Assembly (NCBI GenBank): GCA_902805475.1
Contig: CADCSX010000002.1
Coordinates: 4,092,001-4,156,000, forward strand
Direction: 5' to 3'
DNA from: Entonaema liquescens
Taxonomy: Eukaryota > Ascomycota > Sordariomycetes > Xylariales > Xylariaceae
Length of the DNA: 64,000 nt
A model generated the notes under the pieces. That model had not been told where the DNA came from. It ran no database searches and was given only the letters and a program-made list of their open reading frames with translations. A program made the position numbers and the translations under genes. Positions 48,017 through 60,051 of this stretch are shown in pieces. Positions within the stretch are counted from its first letter, which is position 1, and each line of letters begins with the position of its first letter.

Positions 48017-49935
48017 ATGCGACCTCCAGACGATACGCCCGCTTCTTCTGCCGCCACTGCGGTGTCGATAAATTCCAACGCAAACGATTCTGCGACCCTC
48101 GAAAAAATGAACAGCCAGGAAGCACCCGTGCAATCGCGCCCTCAAGATGTGCAGGATGTTGAAAAGCAAGAAGTGGAGAATAGCGAACCACCTGTCGATG
48201 CTGCTGCTGCCGACGCTGAGCAGGAATATCCTGCTTCTTGGAAATTGGCTCTCCTGATGATCGCATTGTGTATGGCTATGCTTGTCGTATCGTTGGTAAG
48301 TCGTTGTTATTGTTGGAAGTTGTATGTGTTTGCGCCGCAGTCTCCTAACTTTCTCAGGACGGTACCATTCTCGCCACTGCGATTCCACGGATCACCAACG
48401 AGTTTAACTCTCTCGACGATGTGGCCTGGTATGGTAGTTCGTACCTCTTCGCGGTTTGCGCCCTGCAGTTGATGTTTGGCAAGTTTTACATGATGTACTC
48501 TGTGAAATGGGTCTTCCTGGTGGGCGTCTTCGTCTTCGAGATTGGTTCTCTAATCGCCGCCGTTTCCCCAACTTCAGCTGTACTGATCGCCGGACGGACC
48601 ATCTCCGGTTTGGGCGCCGCTGGTATTTTCGCAGGGGCGATCATTATTTTGGCAACTAACGTACCCCTGAGACTGCGACCCATTTACACCGGTCTCTTGT
48701 CCAGCATGCACGGTATTGCCAGTGTGGCCGGTCCTCTGTAAGCAACGCCCTTCTTTAAAAACTCATCCTCGCATTCTAATATTGGCGATAGTTTGGGAGG
48801 TGCCTTTACCGACCATGTAACATGGCGGTGGTGTTTCTACATCAATCTTCCTCTTGGCGGCATTGCCATTCTTTTTCTCGTTCTCTTCTTACCGAACAAG
48901 CCCCCGGCGACACCCGGTTTGCCCTTGAAAGAGCAGGTCAAACAATTCGATCTTCCCGGCAGCTTTTTCCTCATCCCTTCTGTCATCGCTCTGCTTCTTG
49001 CTTTACAATGGGGTGGAGCTGCGTATGCTTGGAACGATGGTCGAATCATCGCATTATTTGTTGTCTTTGGTGTCCTGGCCATTATCTTTTGGATTGTCGA
49101 AGTTTGGCAGGGGGACCGGGCCACTGTTCCCTTGCGCGTCCTGAAGAACAAGAATATCATAGGCGCGGTGTGGTATGGCGTGTGCATGGGCGCCGCCCTC
49201 TTCGTTTTTTCTTACTACCTCCCAATTTGGTTCCAGGCCGTAAAGGGGGTCTCAGCTACTCAATCCGGTATTGACAACCTACCGAGCATCCTCGGTCTTG
49301 TTGTCTTTTCTATCGTTGGCGGAGGTTTGGCTACCGTAATGGGCATGTATACACCGCTGCTTATCGCTTCTTCGGTTATAACTGCTGTTGGATCTGGCCT
49401 TCTCAGTACTCTTAAGGTTGACTCTACTATTGGGTATTGGTTTGGTTACCAGCTCATAGTCTCTCTAGGTGCCGGTCTGGGTGCTCAGAATGTTATGCTC
49501 GTCGCCCAGGTCGCCGTCCCTATGGCCGATATGCCCATGGCTATATCGATATTAACCTTTACGCAATCGCTCTCTTCGTCAATCTTCCTCGCTGTGGCTC
49601 AGAATGTCTTTCAGAACCAGCTAATTAAGAACATGATTGCTCGAGCCCCGGAAGTCGATTCCGATTCCGTCATCAGGAGCGGCGCCACCGCGCTGAGGGA
49701 TACTGTTTCGCCCGAGCAGTTGCCTGCCGTCCTAGAAGCGTACAACGATGCTCTCATGCAAACATTCTACGTCGCTGTTGCCGTTAGCGCTCTGTCTGTC
49801 CTCGGACCCATTTTTATGGACTGGCTTTCTCTGAAGCAGCCAGAGGCGAAAGCTACTGAGGACTCCCCCGAGGCTCCCCCGACCGATCAGCCTTCTCAGG
49901 ACGCGCCCAAGAACGAGCCAGAGCACTCTACGTAA
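48017..49935 (+). CDS. MFS multidrug efflux transporter, DHA2 family (14 TMS)
   Basis: Three exons, 48017-48295, 48358-48737 and 48792-49935; 600 residues. A ~75-residue acidic cytosolic N-terminus precedes the first helix (LALLMIALCMAMLVVSL), directly followed by the DHA2 motif LDGTILATAIPRITNEF. Further family marks are WYGSSYLFAVCALQL, the loop 2-3 equivalent, ISGLGAAGI, SVAGPLLGGAF and WRWCFYINLPLGG. About 14 hydrophobic segments are seen, as expected for drug:H+ antiporter family 2. The cytosolic tail is acidic and Pro-rich. Family members export toxins, drugs or secondary metabolites at the plasma membrane. It is divergent from a 2OG oxygenase gene; a functional link is possible but no biosynthetic enzyme cluster surrounds them. 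Confidence 0.95.
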
Positions 49936-51385
49936 AGATGCGTCACCTCGAGCTTCGGCTTTCAAAATCAGCGCATATCTACATTGTTATACATAATTTT
50001 CCGTTTCTTTTCGACTTTATTGTTTGGAGGGCAATCACGTATTGAGCCCCTAACATATTATAATGGGAGGGAAGATGGGTTTTTAGAAACTGAAGTTGTT
50101 AGGTGGATTGGTTTATTTGGGATGGCAATCAAGAGATAAGAAGCCGGTATAGAGTAACCCTAAAGTATTAATAGAAAGAAATATTCCAGCCGGAAAGATT
50201 TGCCTTGCTCTACTTAATTTAGATGCTTGACTGTGTTAAGGTACCTAGTCATAAGTCGTAATTAACACCGGCAACTAGGTATGCAAAGGTAGACGACGAG
50301 ATTCAAGACTTTAATGTTTGTTACAGTAGTTACATAAACTCCACGTAATAGAATCTATAGCTCCAATACATATATATCGAATAATGGCGTTCAGCAACGC
50401 ACATAGCGATGTTATGGCCGCAGCAAAAACAATAGCCTCTAGCTATCGGGGCCACATCAAGACCCCAACCCGCAAGAAGCGGAATAATCACACCAACGCT
50501 ATATAAATATGTTCCGATAACTAGGTTAACTAGGTACCTAATCTATGAACTTAATCTTAGAGTTCTGGAAGATACAGTATATGAGCTACACGAGTGGCAC
50601 TGCGTAATGTACCTGAAAATAGTCTCTAGGCCACTCATTCCGATGCTAGCCCTCGATACGAAACAATCCTTTTGTTTATTTTCTGTATAGGTTACCATTG
50701 TCTAAGTCTTAAGCCCTATAAAACTAAAATACTTGACATGACTACTACTTCGGCATATGTTTGCTCCTAACTAGGTACACGTTGCCATATACTTAGTATT
50801 GATCCCTTGAACGCATGTGGTAAATCGAGGTAGCATCAGTTATCACGAAAAACAGTAGTTAAGTGCACGATAACTTTAACTTTTTTGTCAAAAGATGCAT
50901 TTCAACTCGAGAACCTTTTGTAAAACTTTGGTTCTTATTACCTAGCCAAAGAAGCTTTCTTTAGCTATACCAGACATGTTCTAGAGGTAGTCTTGGTTGT
51001 GTAGCATACCTAATACTCTCTAGTGATATACCTGTATAGGTTAGGCTTCTAGACCGGTAAAATAGGTACCTATCTTGATCCTTATGTTTCGCCCATATCA
51101 GAAATTCGGCTAAATGTTGACCGAGGAACCAGCGAGTTACCGCTCGCTCCTGAGTATTATCACCTGGTAAATATGCCTATTCGGATAAGACCGGCAGACA
51201 TAAGATCAAAGAGCTACGCTCAAATCACTGTCTCCGCATATTCCCTCTCGGGAAGGTGACGGGTTAAGCCAACGATGGTAGATAACGACTGGGTAAATAT
51301 AGAATGATATTTATCCATTTTGAATACTCCCAGATACTCATTACTGGAAGCCTACTATGTTGTAAATAGATACCTGAATTGAATT
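49936..51385. other. Intergenic region
   Basis: About 1.45 kb, AT-rich, with several AGGTACCT/TAGGTACC motifs (near 50246, 50530, 51065). No gene recognised. Confidence 0.5.
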
Positions 51386-52648
51386 ATGATGGCTAATTAC
51401 GTTCAGTTACTACAGCGTATTCTAAGAGGAGTAGCTTGGTATACGATCGCAGTATGGCTCTCAACATGCGCTTCAGCAAAGGATGTTAGCCCTCGCCCCA
51501 GAGCAGATATCTCGGCATGTAAAATAGCTGCCAATAGCAACGTTTATCTCAGTGCGGGATTCGGATACGAGCTAAACTGCGCACCGAGCACAGGCACCTT
51601 GAGTGCATTCATGATCTTCGTCGATTTTGCTGATCAAACTGCTACTGAAACCCCCCAGAACTTATACGACTTCTTTCTACCAGCTGCGGCAGAATGGTAC
51701 GCTACGTCGTCGTATGGTGCGCTTACACTAAATGTCAGCGCCGATACGTCAGGTTTCCATCGGATGCCTGCCACAGCAAAGTCCTATGGCTGGGAGCGTG
51801 GCCTCAGCTATGAGACGCACGAGAAATATATACAAGATGCGTTGGAAGCATATGGAAAGACTATCCCGCCTACTGATGTGTTGTACGTGGTGCCAACCGC
51901 TAATGCCGCTGCTATTTCTTTCTCGCCTACTTTTATGGGTGACGTCAAGACACGCGCTGGAACTTACGTTGCCAAAAAGTCGGTAACGTTCGGTTTGGAT
52001 GCGTACAAGACTTGGAAGTATCTCGTGCTGAACCACGAGACGGGTCACACCATGTGTTTGCCGGATTACTACCCATTCAACGGTAGTGCAACTGGCTTGT
52101 TCATAGGAGGATGGGATTTGATGGGTCTCATCAGGTAAGAGTTAAGGCTCAAATAAACTGATCTAATACACTACGTATAGCTAATCTGAAATCTGCGCAG
52201 TGGCCCAAGTCCTGATTATTTTGCGTGGGACAAGTGGAGGTTGGGATGGTTATCTGATGGGCAAATCGCGTGCATCGCCGAAAAGGGTTCAACGACGCAC
52301 ACGTTGACTCCGTTAGAGACACCAGGAGGCTCCAAGGCTGTAGTCATTAAGCACAGCGACACAGACGTGTTAGTAGCAGAATTACGCTCCGCTAGTAGCC
52401 TCGACTCAGCGTCTTGCTCAACTGGTGTGCTACTTTACACGGTCTCAACATCGACAGCGACGGGCGAGGGTCCTATTCGAGTATTAGATACAACTGCTAG
52501 GTCGAGTGGTTGCGCAGGCGATAAGTTGAATGATGCACCGCTATCTTTGAAAGGGACAAGTTCGTATACTGTTCCAGGCTGGGGTATTAAAGTCGCGGTT
52601 GTAAGCGAGTCGGATGATGGAGTCGACATTAAGGTGGAAGTTTCGTGA
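51386..52648 (+). CDS. Secreted zinc metallopeptidase, M6-like (HExxH)
   Basis: Two exons, 51386-52134 and 52201-52648; 398 residues. Two Met codons stand at the start. An N-terminal hydrophobic stretch (VAWYTIAVWLSTCASA) serves as signal. The strand LSAFMIFVDFADQTA and the active-site helix LVLNHETGHTMCLPDYYP (HETGH, the HExxH zinc motif) followed by GGWDLMG resemble M6 (immune inhibitor A-like) peptidases, in which a downstream Asp/Met-turn segment follows the helix. The C-terminal 140 residues form a beta-rich domain with a Cys pair (SASCSTG, SGCAGD). Fungal proteins of this type are mostly unstudied secreted proteases. The intron splits the serine after LMGLIR. Confidence 0.75.
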
Positions 52649-52667
52649 TGCGAGTCTTCTACATGTT

Positions 52668-52703
52668 GTACCAAGGGGAGTACCAAGGGGAGTACCAAGG
52701 GGG
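52668..52703. repeat. 12-bp tandem repeat, three copies
   Basis: GTACCAAGGGGA three times, just 3' of the metallopeptidase stop codon; the third copy has one mismatch. Confidence 0.85.
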
Positions 52704-52728
52704 AGAGTGTTGTTAAGTTGATGCGGAT

Positions 52729-52754
52729 CGTAACTCGTAACTCGTAACTCGTAA
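52729..52754. repeat. 7-bp tandem repeat, about 3.7 copies
   Basis: CGTAACT repeated, ending CGTAA. It lies in the 3' region of the metallopeptidase gene. Confidence 0.85.
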
Positions 52755-53902
52755 TGGTCGATAGGTGATGAGAGCAAAGACCAATCCCCACCAACCAACC
52801 GGTTGCCTGCCCGCGTGCCTTTTGTATACGCGAATCGATCTGAACCACAGATTAAGGTTATTTAAGCTTTCCCGATGAGGAACGCGACTGAATGGCAATT
52901 GGTTGCATTATTGCGGCACAGTTACCAGTGCCGCAGCATAGGTAGACTTCAACTCTAAAAGACAAGTTAGTTAATTGTTTAGTTAGTTAAATACTAACTA
53001 GTTCAGGTGTATTAACAGGTGTATTAACAGGGAGTTACCTTAGTTACCTAGTCAACGTTACTACCTTATGTACATAGGTAGTTACCTAAATAGTCAAGCA
53101 TGTTTATAATATACCTAAGGTATTCTAGGTATGCATTTAAAAAGCCCTGTCTGTAATACATGTACCATGCCAAGAATGATGCTATATGAGTTAGACGAGA
53201 CCTGCATATTTAGGTACACAACTCCGCTAATACCTAGCTAATAGAACCACGACATACGGCAAGCCGATTAGCACGTCGCATAGGCTGTCTCGGATTTCGG
53301 TCGCATATGGCTGTGTGCACGACGGGACTGCAGCCACAACATGGCTTCATACCCAGTTGTTGATAGGCCACTGTCGATCATTGATAAGCGCTCTGAAGTC
53401 CTAAAGTAAATAATACCATAGTATAATATTACGTGTGTGATGCCTAAGTTTTACCCTAGTTACGCATTATTAGTTGCTCCTAGTATGGGAATCCTTCCTG
53501 AACAACGACCTATTAAAATGTCTCGCTAGTTCAACTCTGGTCTAGTGAAGCATCCTGGCCATACTCAGTACCCCAGCAGTCCCAGCACCGCCCAGAAGCT
53601 GGCAGGCTGGGTATTCCACTAATGCAAAATCGCTATCCACACGAGGATTTTTGCCTCATTCGGAAATATAAACAGGGTCAGACCATAATCTCCCTGACCT
53701 ATTCGTGGAAGATGCCGCGAAGTTGAGACCGTGCCTCGACAGGGCTGACAAGCCACTTACTTCTACTATTCAACTAGTTTCACCTTGGATCCTACCTCCT
53801 CATCTCCTTTTCTTCTTTGCATAGTCGCGCGATTCAACGTCGCATGGTCAATGTATTTTGTATGGCTCCGATAGATCCATCTGTCCGCCTACGCAGAAAA
53901 TC
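52755..53902. other. Intergenic region upstream of the lectin-like gene
   Basis: About 1.15 kb. Around 52965-53125 it is dense in TTAGTTA, GGTGTATTAACA (repeated twice) and TAGGTA/TACCTA motifs. The promoter side (53750-53830) is CT-rich. No gene recognised. Confidence 0.5.
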
Positions 53903-55476
53903 ATGAGTTCCCCGAGGGATACGTACGAATATAGCACGTTAGAGGTGGACACCGAAGCGCATACCCGAAGCCAGTATGCCGAGACGACCCACGCCGCACA
54001 GTTTCCGGAGGTCAATCAGAATGCGACCGAACACCTCAACTATCCCGAGGTAGTCGGCGCCGGTGTCGTCGGTGGTGCTGCCATCAAAAGAGATGTAGAT
54101 CCCACCCTTCCAGAGGCGGTTCACGCATCGGAGACGGGGACGGAGAAGGCGCTGGCTGTGCCAGAACGTAGGATATGCGGGATGAAGCGCAAGATTTTTT
54201 GGGCCGTAGTTATTGGGGCCATAGTTGTTATCGTGGCAATTATCGCAGGAGTCGTTGCAGGTGTAACGACAAGAAGGGACTATAGCGATTCCAATTCGGA
54301 TTCGAGCAGTGGTCAGGATCCGGCCTCGCAAATCGACGAGACCGCTCTCTTCGCCAACACTAATCTCGCGACTGGCAACTTCACAGACGAGTTTGGAAAT
54401 GAGAACTATTTAGTGGTTTACCAACTAAATAATAAGGCCATTTACCTTTCGGCATGGAACTCGTCGCATAAAAGCTGGGTAGTATCACCGATAGTCGACG
54501 GCAAGACGAATAATTTGGGTTTGGATAGTGTTAAGAAAGGAACTTCGCTGTCGCTCGATGTGTTTGCGTACGATAATACGGTGAGAAACCTAATCACGCG
54601 CAGAGATGCTGATCAACCCAAATTGCTGATGTTTACTAGCGACGCGATATACACGTGTATTGGCAACTTCCGGACAGCGGTGGCCTATCCACCATCAAGG
54701 CTTTAACATATACTAATGACAAAGGCATCTCGACACAGTCGACTATCCCAACCGCGAATTGGGTAGATTCAAAAGCCGGAAATAGCTACATTTCTACCGC
54801 CGGTTCAGCGCTTGTCTCATACGGAAAGCAATGCTACTTATGTAACCAGTACACATACCTGTACTGGCAGACTTCTGATGGAATTAGAGAAGCTAGCTAC
54901 CAGAACGACACGAGCGGGTGGTATAGCAACACGAATGTCATCGAGGTCGATATATCCGCGCCGGCAGAGAACGCCTCGCTAGTTCAGGCACACGTGGCTG
55001 CTGCGACCACCGACGGTCACAGGAGCATGAACCTTTTCTACCGCTCTATTACCAGCGCACTATCTCAGATCGTAAATGGCGACGGTCGTTATGTAGGACA
55101 CTATCTGGGGCGGGATATAGGGCCTAGCACCACGATTGCGGCCTTCTCGACGGGGTTTAACGAGACAAGCAGGAACTGGCCTGAACCGCTTGGCTTTCAG
55201 GTCCTGACCATGGATCCGACAGCGGATGATGGAGTCCAATTGACTTATTACAAAGGAGATAACTGGACCAAGGTAGACCAAGAAGTTGACGATTTATCGG
55301 ACTGCAAAAACCGCGGGACGATGGTCGCCAATCATGCTCGGAGGGTCTACTGTCTAGAAGGCCAGAAGGATGACGACGTAAAGATTGTCGAGTACGAATG
55401 GCGCGGCGACCCAAGTGACACATCGACGTATTCAAATTACCATAGAATAGGAGACGTGGACGTTAGTGCAAAATAA
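53903..55476 (+). CDS. Membrane-anchored fucose-specific-lectin-like beta-propeller protein
   Basis: Two exons, 53903-54580 and 54640-55476; 504 residues. An upstream in-frame ATG at 53858 would add 15 residues; I prefer MSSPRDTYEYS as the start. Architecture: ~95 polar residues, then basic MKRK and one transmembrane helix (FWAVVIGAIVVIVAIIAGVVAGV), then a Ser/Asp linker and a ~360-residue propeller on the far side. The propeller has repeated blade elements (YLSAWNSSHKSWVVSPI, HVYWQLPDSGG, YLYWQTSDGIREASY, NLFYRS, LTYYKGDNW), as in the AAL/fucose-binding lectin fold. The phase-0 intron was placed so that RRDIHVYW joins FAYDNT. Topology is type II. Sugar-binding residues were not checked, so the ligand is unproven. 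Confidence 0.8.
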
Positions 55477-55661
55477 TGGAACATCAAAATGGGCAACGTT
55501 ATTTAATCAGATCAGACATGAAACCTTGAACTTCGAAGCGAAGACTATAGACATATGTAATTCGACACGATTCTACCTCTCCCAGAACTAAATCATGGCG
55601 TATGAGCTCATGATAGGCAGTTGTGTACAAATAATTTATCATCTTAATATAAACTAAACTA
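55477..55661. other. Convergent spacer
   Basis: Short spacer between the lectin-like gene and the Pth11-like gene. Nothing seen. Confidence 0.5.
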
Positions 55662-56922
55662 TCATAGCCCTAATCGACTTGTTACTGGTGTGGTGCCTCT
55701 TAATATCCCCGTTTCTACTCGTTCAGTCGAGATGTTTGATCGACTAACTTCGAATGTGTATTCAGCACGGATAAAGTGCAAGTTAGACCTCTCTTCCATG
55801 CGGTCCCAATCACGGGAGCGACGATTCGCGCAAACTGTTGTAACATTGCAACCCAAATTTAAAGGATTGCCGAAGTCTTCATGCTTATTTCGAAGTCTCA
55901 CGGGTGTGATATCGAAGGGCTCTGAACATGGAGCTTTAGATGGCACTCGGTTTCGAGGATGGCTTAAGATAGTTATCCGTAGTACCGGCACTGTTCCTGC
56001 GATGAGACCGATGGCTATTTCGATGTTTGACCACAGCACAGTTCCCAAGGTCCAAACTATCAACCAAGGATACATATTAGCGTTTCTCCGCTAGCTACCA
56101 GTAGTTGTAAGTAGAGTAGAGGTTTAACTCACAATGCACACCCTCGCTTATATAGTTTTTGCTGTAACAAGTGCGGACGAGCGTGCAAGCAGAAGCAAGC
56201 AGCCCGAATAGCAGTATGAAAGTAATCACTAGTCTCTTCAATCTAAGCTGAGCGTTCCACAGCATTACTGCGGATAGGACAACACATCCCATATTAGTGG
56301 CAATCGTCATACTAGCGGTAGCATATATGATCCCAAACAAGGTTTTTTTATCTTTACACGTGGCCCTGCCTTCTATTATAAGTCTTTCATCCCAATTCGC
56401 TTCGATGTGGTCACAGAGAGTCAGGAGACCTATGAAGCCGACGAGGAATGATGCAAAGCTCGCCAAGAGGAGGACATAGATAACTAAGCGGAAACATCTT
56501 GTAGGTTTTCTCAGCCGCAGCATAGTAAAGCAGATCGAAGCTTTAACTACAACAAGGCATGCCGTGTATAAGAGGGACCAAATGGTAAGGTATTTACTGC
56601 CTTCGATTTGCACGGACTTGGGGATATTCATATTAGGAGCACCGAAACCGTATTGTACGCTCCTGCAGACAAGCCCAATGTTTGCAACATATATTGCCTA
56701 CAAGTATCTCGTCAACATGCCCAGTGTTTTATATACTTCAAGCGTGAGAATACTGACCAGTGCTAATAACATTAGACCGTCGTCCCACCAGAATAACATT
56801 CCAAATAATTGAGTGTAGATTCTAAGGGATATAACGATGAATGAGATTAGAGCCATTGTCATTGTCACAATATATATGGCCAGTCCTGTCCCCTGAATAG
56901 GAGGCAAACCTGTCCCGTCCAT
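55662..56922 (-). CDS. Pth11-like seven-helix integral membrane protein (rhodopsin-like fungal domain)
   Basis: About 390 residues. The last exons are 56662/56697-56140 and 56090-55662. The N-terminus starts at Met 56922, ahead of helix 1 (YIVTMTMALISFIVISLRIYTQL). Next come WWDDGLM, a helix, YGFGAPN, and helices WSLLYTACLVVVKASICF, LVIYVLLLASFASFLVGF, MTIATNMGCVVLSAVML and WSNIEIAIGLIAGTVP. The WDD, GFG and KASI-x-F marks are typical of this domain. A TAG lies in frame at 56698-56700, and two alternative 39-nt introns would remove it (56663-56701 or 56698-56736), leaving the same length. Such receptors sense surfaces or sugars in fungi. The C-terminal tail is polar. The second intron (49 nt) was chosen by phase. 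Confidence 0.7.
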
Positions 56923-58309
56923 TGCACACAGTGTTGAGGTAGTTCTGATTACGAACCCCAGAAAGTACAACATGAAATAAATAATCAAAGGTCCTCCCTC
57001 GAGATTTAAAATGGGGTTGAAAGTAAAGCGGTAAAGAGAGAGGTGAGGCTACCAAGTTCAGACTCCATGTTCATGAAGTTCCAGACTACCTACCTACCTA
57101 ATATTCGCAGTCTTAGGAGGTTAACAACAGCGTTGTAGTACAGGGGTAACACAACCTATAATAGACACCGGAAACCTCCAACAAAGACTATTCACAGAGC
57201 TCCCGCAGTTCTAGACACCTAGGCATTGAATAAGGCAATAAATCTCGAGCCTAGGAATAATTCCACAGCTCGCCGGAAACCTTCCGTCCCCATCGAACAA
57301 AAGACAAACAAAGGTATAGCGCCTATAATAAACCATATACTATATGTATCAAGGCAAGTTCCGCGGAAAATGCCATTAGACAAGTAGAACAAAGACTAGA
57401 TTTCAACTGCAATACAGCAAATTAGGAAGCACCTCCTGGGAAACTTGTCAGGATTGGACAATAGCTCACTTATGACGAGACGTAATCCCCGAGCACGGCC
57501 AAGCCATCTATAATCACCGAATTGTTATCTTCACCTTTGTTACCTATGGATACTAGAGCGGTGGCGATAAGTCTGACTACAGTCTTGCATCATGCTACTT
57601 GATAAGTTATGTTTAAGGCATGGCAAGATATTCGCAATGTCTTGCCTACACGTGAAGACCCTCATGTAATTTTTCATTCTATTTTGAGAATTTCCTCTTA
57701 CTATGCAACAAAGTTAAGATCTACATAGAAGCTTAACTAGGTACCTACATACGTATCGAAGCTTATGTATAAGCCTCCTAGTTATCCCCAAAGCCCATAT
57801 AGTATGGGACTTTTCAAGTACAGCTCGCATCTACACGCCACAGAAATTGCTTCTCTAAAAGTCTTGTTTAAATTCCCGGCAGGACGCACCTGACAATTGA
57901 AATCGAAAGGGTTGTTACCTAGCAGGTAGTCTTCTTATACTACTAAGACACGGTGGTTAAGGGCCAGAGACTAAGTAAGGTCTGTAATAGCCATCAAGGT
58001 ACCGAGGAACAAAGGGCCCGTAGCTGAATCGATAATATAGTTTTGACTGGGTTCATATTTCTTTGTACTTCAACGAAGCTGTGTCCTCATTTGCTTATGT
58101 CCTCACAGCAAGTGAGATAACATTATAGTACTTGAGAGCTTTTACAATAGTGACATCAGGACTACGGAGTGTAATGACAATCGAATACACCCGGATACGC
58201 TAACCTTCAGCCTCCGTAAAGCGTACTATATATACATGTTACAAAATGCCTCCAGTCAAAGGGAAGGAAGGCAGGCCCCATCCAAAGTATGGAACGACTG
58301 CGTGATGGC
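56923..58309. other. Intergenic region
   Basis: About 1.4 kb upstream of the Pth11-like gene and downstream of SURF6. TACCTACCTACC near 57085 and CTAGGTACCTAC near 57738. No gene recognised. Confidence 0.5.
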
Positions 58310-60051
58310 TTATTTCCTCTTCCCACCGCCGATGAATGACCCCTCAAACCCTGCTCTGCTCTTAGGCTTCTTCGCTCCTTTTTTCTTACCACCCTTGCCC
58401 GTGAGTTTCTCTTCGCGCCGTTTCCTGATGTTCTCCTCTCGTTTCTTTTGCCGGTCCTTCATTGACTTAGCGACACCTTCCTTCCTGGCGGACCATTCCT
58501 TTTCGCTCTTTTTCTTGGCCGTCTCCTTACGTTTGACTGCTTTCTTGAGCAGCTTTTCGTCGTCCTTGATCTTTTCGCCTTCCGCGCGTCTCCTCGCAGT
58601 AAGCCAAAGCTCCTTGTCTTCGACGTCCTTTCGCTTATCTTCGTTCATCTCTTGTAGCCGCTTTTTCTGGCTTTCTAACTTTTCGAGGGCCGTTTTAGGA
58701 TCTGATGGGCCCTTTTTCTTGCCGCTGCTTAGAACATGTGTGAGGTCATGAGATAATTGAGAGCCGTCGCCAAAGCCGATACGACCAAATGAAAAGTTGG
58801 TGTTCTCGAGATCGATGGCCGGGCTAAGGATGCTACCTGGAGAGTTGCGAGCAGACGCTAAAGCTTCTTCGCGCTTGAGGTCTTCTTCCATTTTAGCCTT
58901 CTGCCGTAACTCTTTCTTGTGCGCTTTTCGTTCCGCTTGCTTTTGGCGCCGTGCTTCGATCAGCTCCTGGCGCGTGCGTATAGGCTTTCCGTCAACATCC
59001 GCTTTTCGCGCATCGCGGAGTGCTTGTATCCTTGCCGCGAGGCGCGCCCGAAGTGCAGTGGTATCAGGGGAATCTTAATATGCTTTGGCTTTTCAGGGGG
59101 GGCTGAGGATGATACGGATGTTGTTGTGCTCGGGGCTTGGCCGGTTGAGTCGGCGGGCGTGCCGTTAGTGTCGAAGATGGGGGATTGAGGTTCCGATGGA
59201 GGGGAGGGGGCAGAGACTGAATTTTGTTCTCCGGTAGCGTCAGCAAGACCAGTAACATCGAAGGGCTTGATGTCTGAGGCTTCAGCTTCTTCTTCTTCTG
59301 CCTCTGGCTGCTCATCGTCAGTCTCAGTGCTAGTGTCGGCGGATATGATATCACCATTTGGCGCTGAGCTGGTCTTCGTTTCTCTAGACCCTAACTTAAT
59401 CTTGTTGACGCCCTTGATAGTTTGTCGTTGGAAGGCAGCCTCTTCTTCCCTTAGGCGCTGTCGTTCTGCCTTTCGCTCCTTTCGCGCGTCTCTCTTCTCT
59501 TGCTTCCGCCGTTCCTTTTCGTTCAGCTCGGTTTGCTCCTCATCTAACTTCTTCTGTTTCTTGGAATCCTGTTGTGCTTTCTTCTTCAGTCCCTCGCCGG
59601 GTTTCTCAGTCTCGACTCCTTCCATATCAGACCAGTCGTCATCGTCATCGCCATCTTGCATCTGATCACGCTTTCGCTTTTTCAGCGCTTGCTCATCCAT
59701 GACTTCCTTGACGCTTCGGTTTAGGGCACTATCGGGGTCGAGCTTATTACGTCGGGCAGCGGCGGCTTCAGCTTTGGTCTGCTTCTTGCGTTTCCACTGG
59801 TCCTGAGTAATGATGAGCAATCGGAGCGACTTGGCTGCGTTGCTACGGTGTGCGACTTACGCTCGTATCTTCTCCATAGTACATTCTGGCAGGTATCAGG
59901 GACAAGAGTCCGTCAAAGGACTTTTGCGAGTTGAGGAGCCGCTCCTATGCATCGTGGTGTCGGTTATCATTCTTCAAGAGCACGCGATATCCTGTCGGCA
60001 ATACAGGGTCAAGTGATTGGATTAACCAACCTTTAACGAGGAGTCCTCCAT
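58310..60051 (-). pseudogene. SURF6/Rrp14-type nucleolar protein gene, one base out of frame
   Basis: Exons 60051-60031 (MEDSSLK), 59944-59861 and 59802-58310. The N-terminal block SFDGLLSLIPARMYYGED, then DQWKRKKQTKAEAAAARR, matches the SURF6 N-terminal domain. A long Lys/Arg/Glu-rich middle follows, then the core LRARLAARIQALRDARK, RTRQELIEARR and the basic C-terminus with FSFGRIGFG and KKKGAKKPKSRAG. In yeast Rrp14 acts in pre-ribosome assembly and is essential. Between KPKHIKIP and DTTALRARL the frame slips by one at GGGG 59067-59070 (C on the coding strand); five bases would give about 532 residues. Because the protein is essential in yeast, I take this as a probable sequence error rather than a dead gene. 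Confidence 0.85.
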
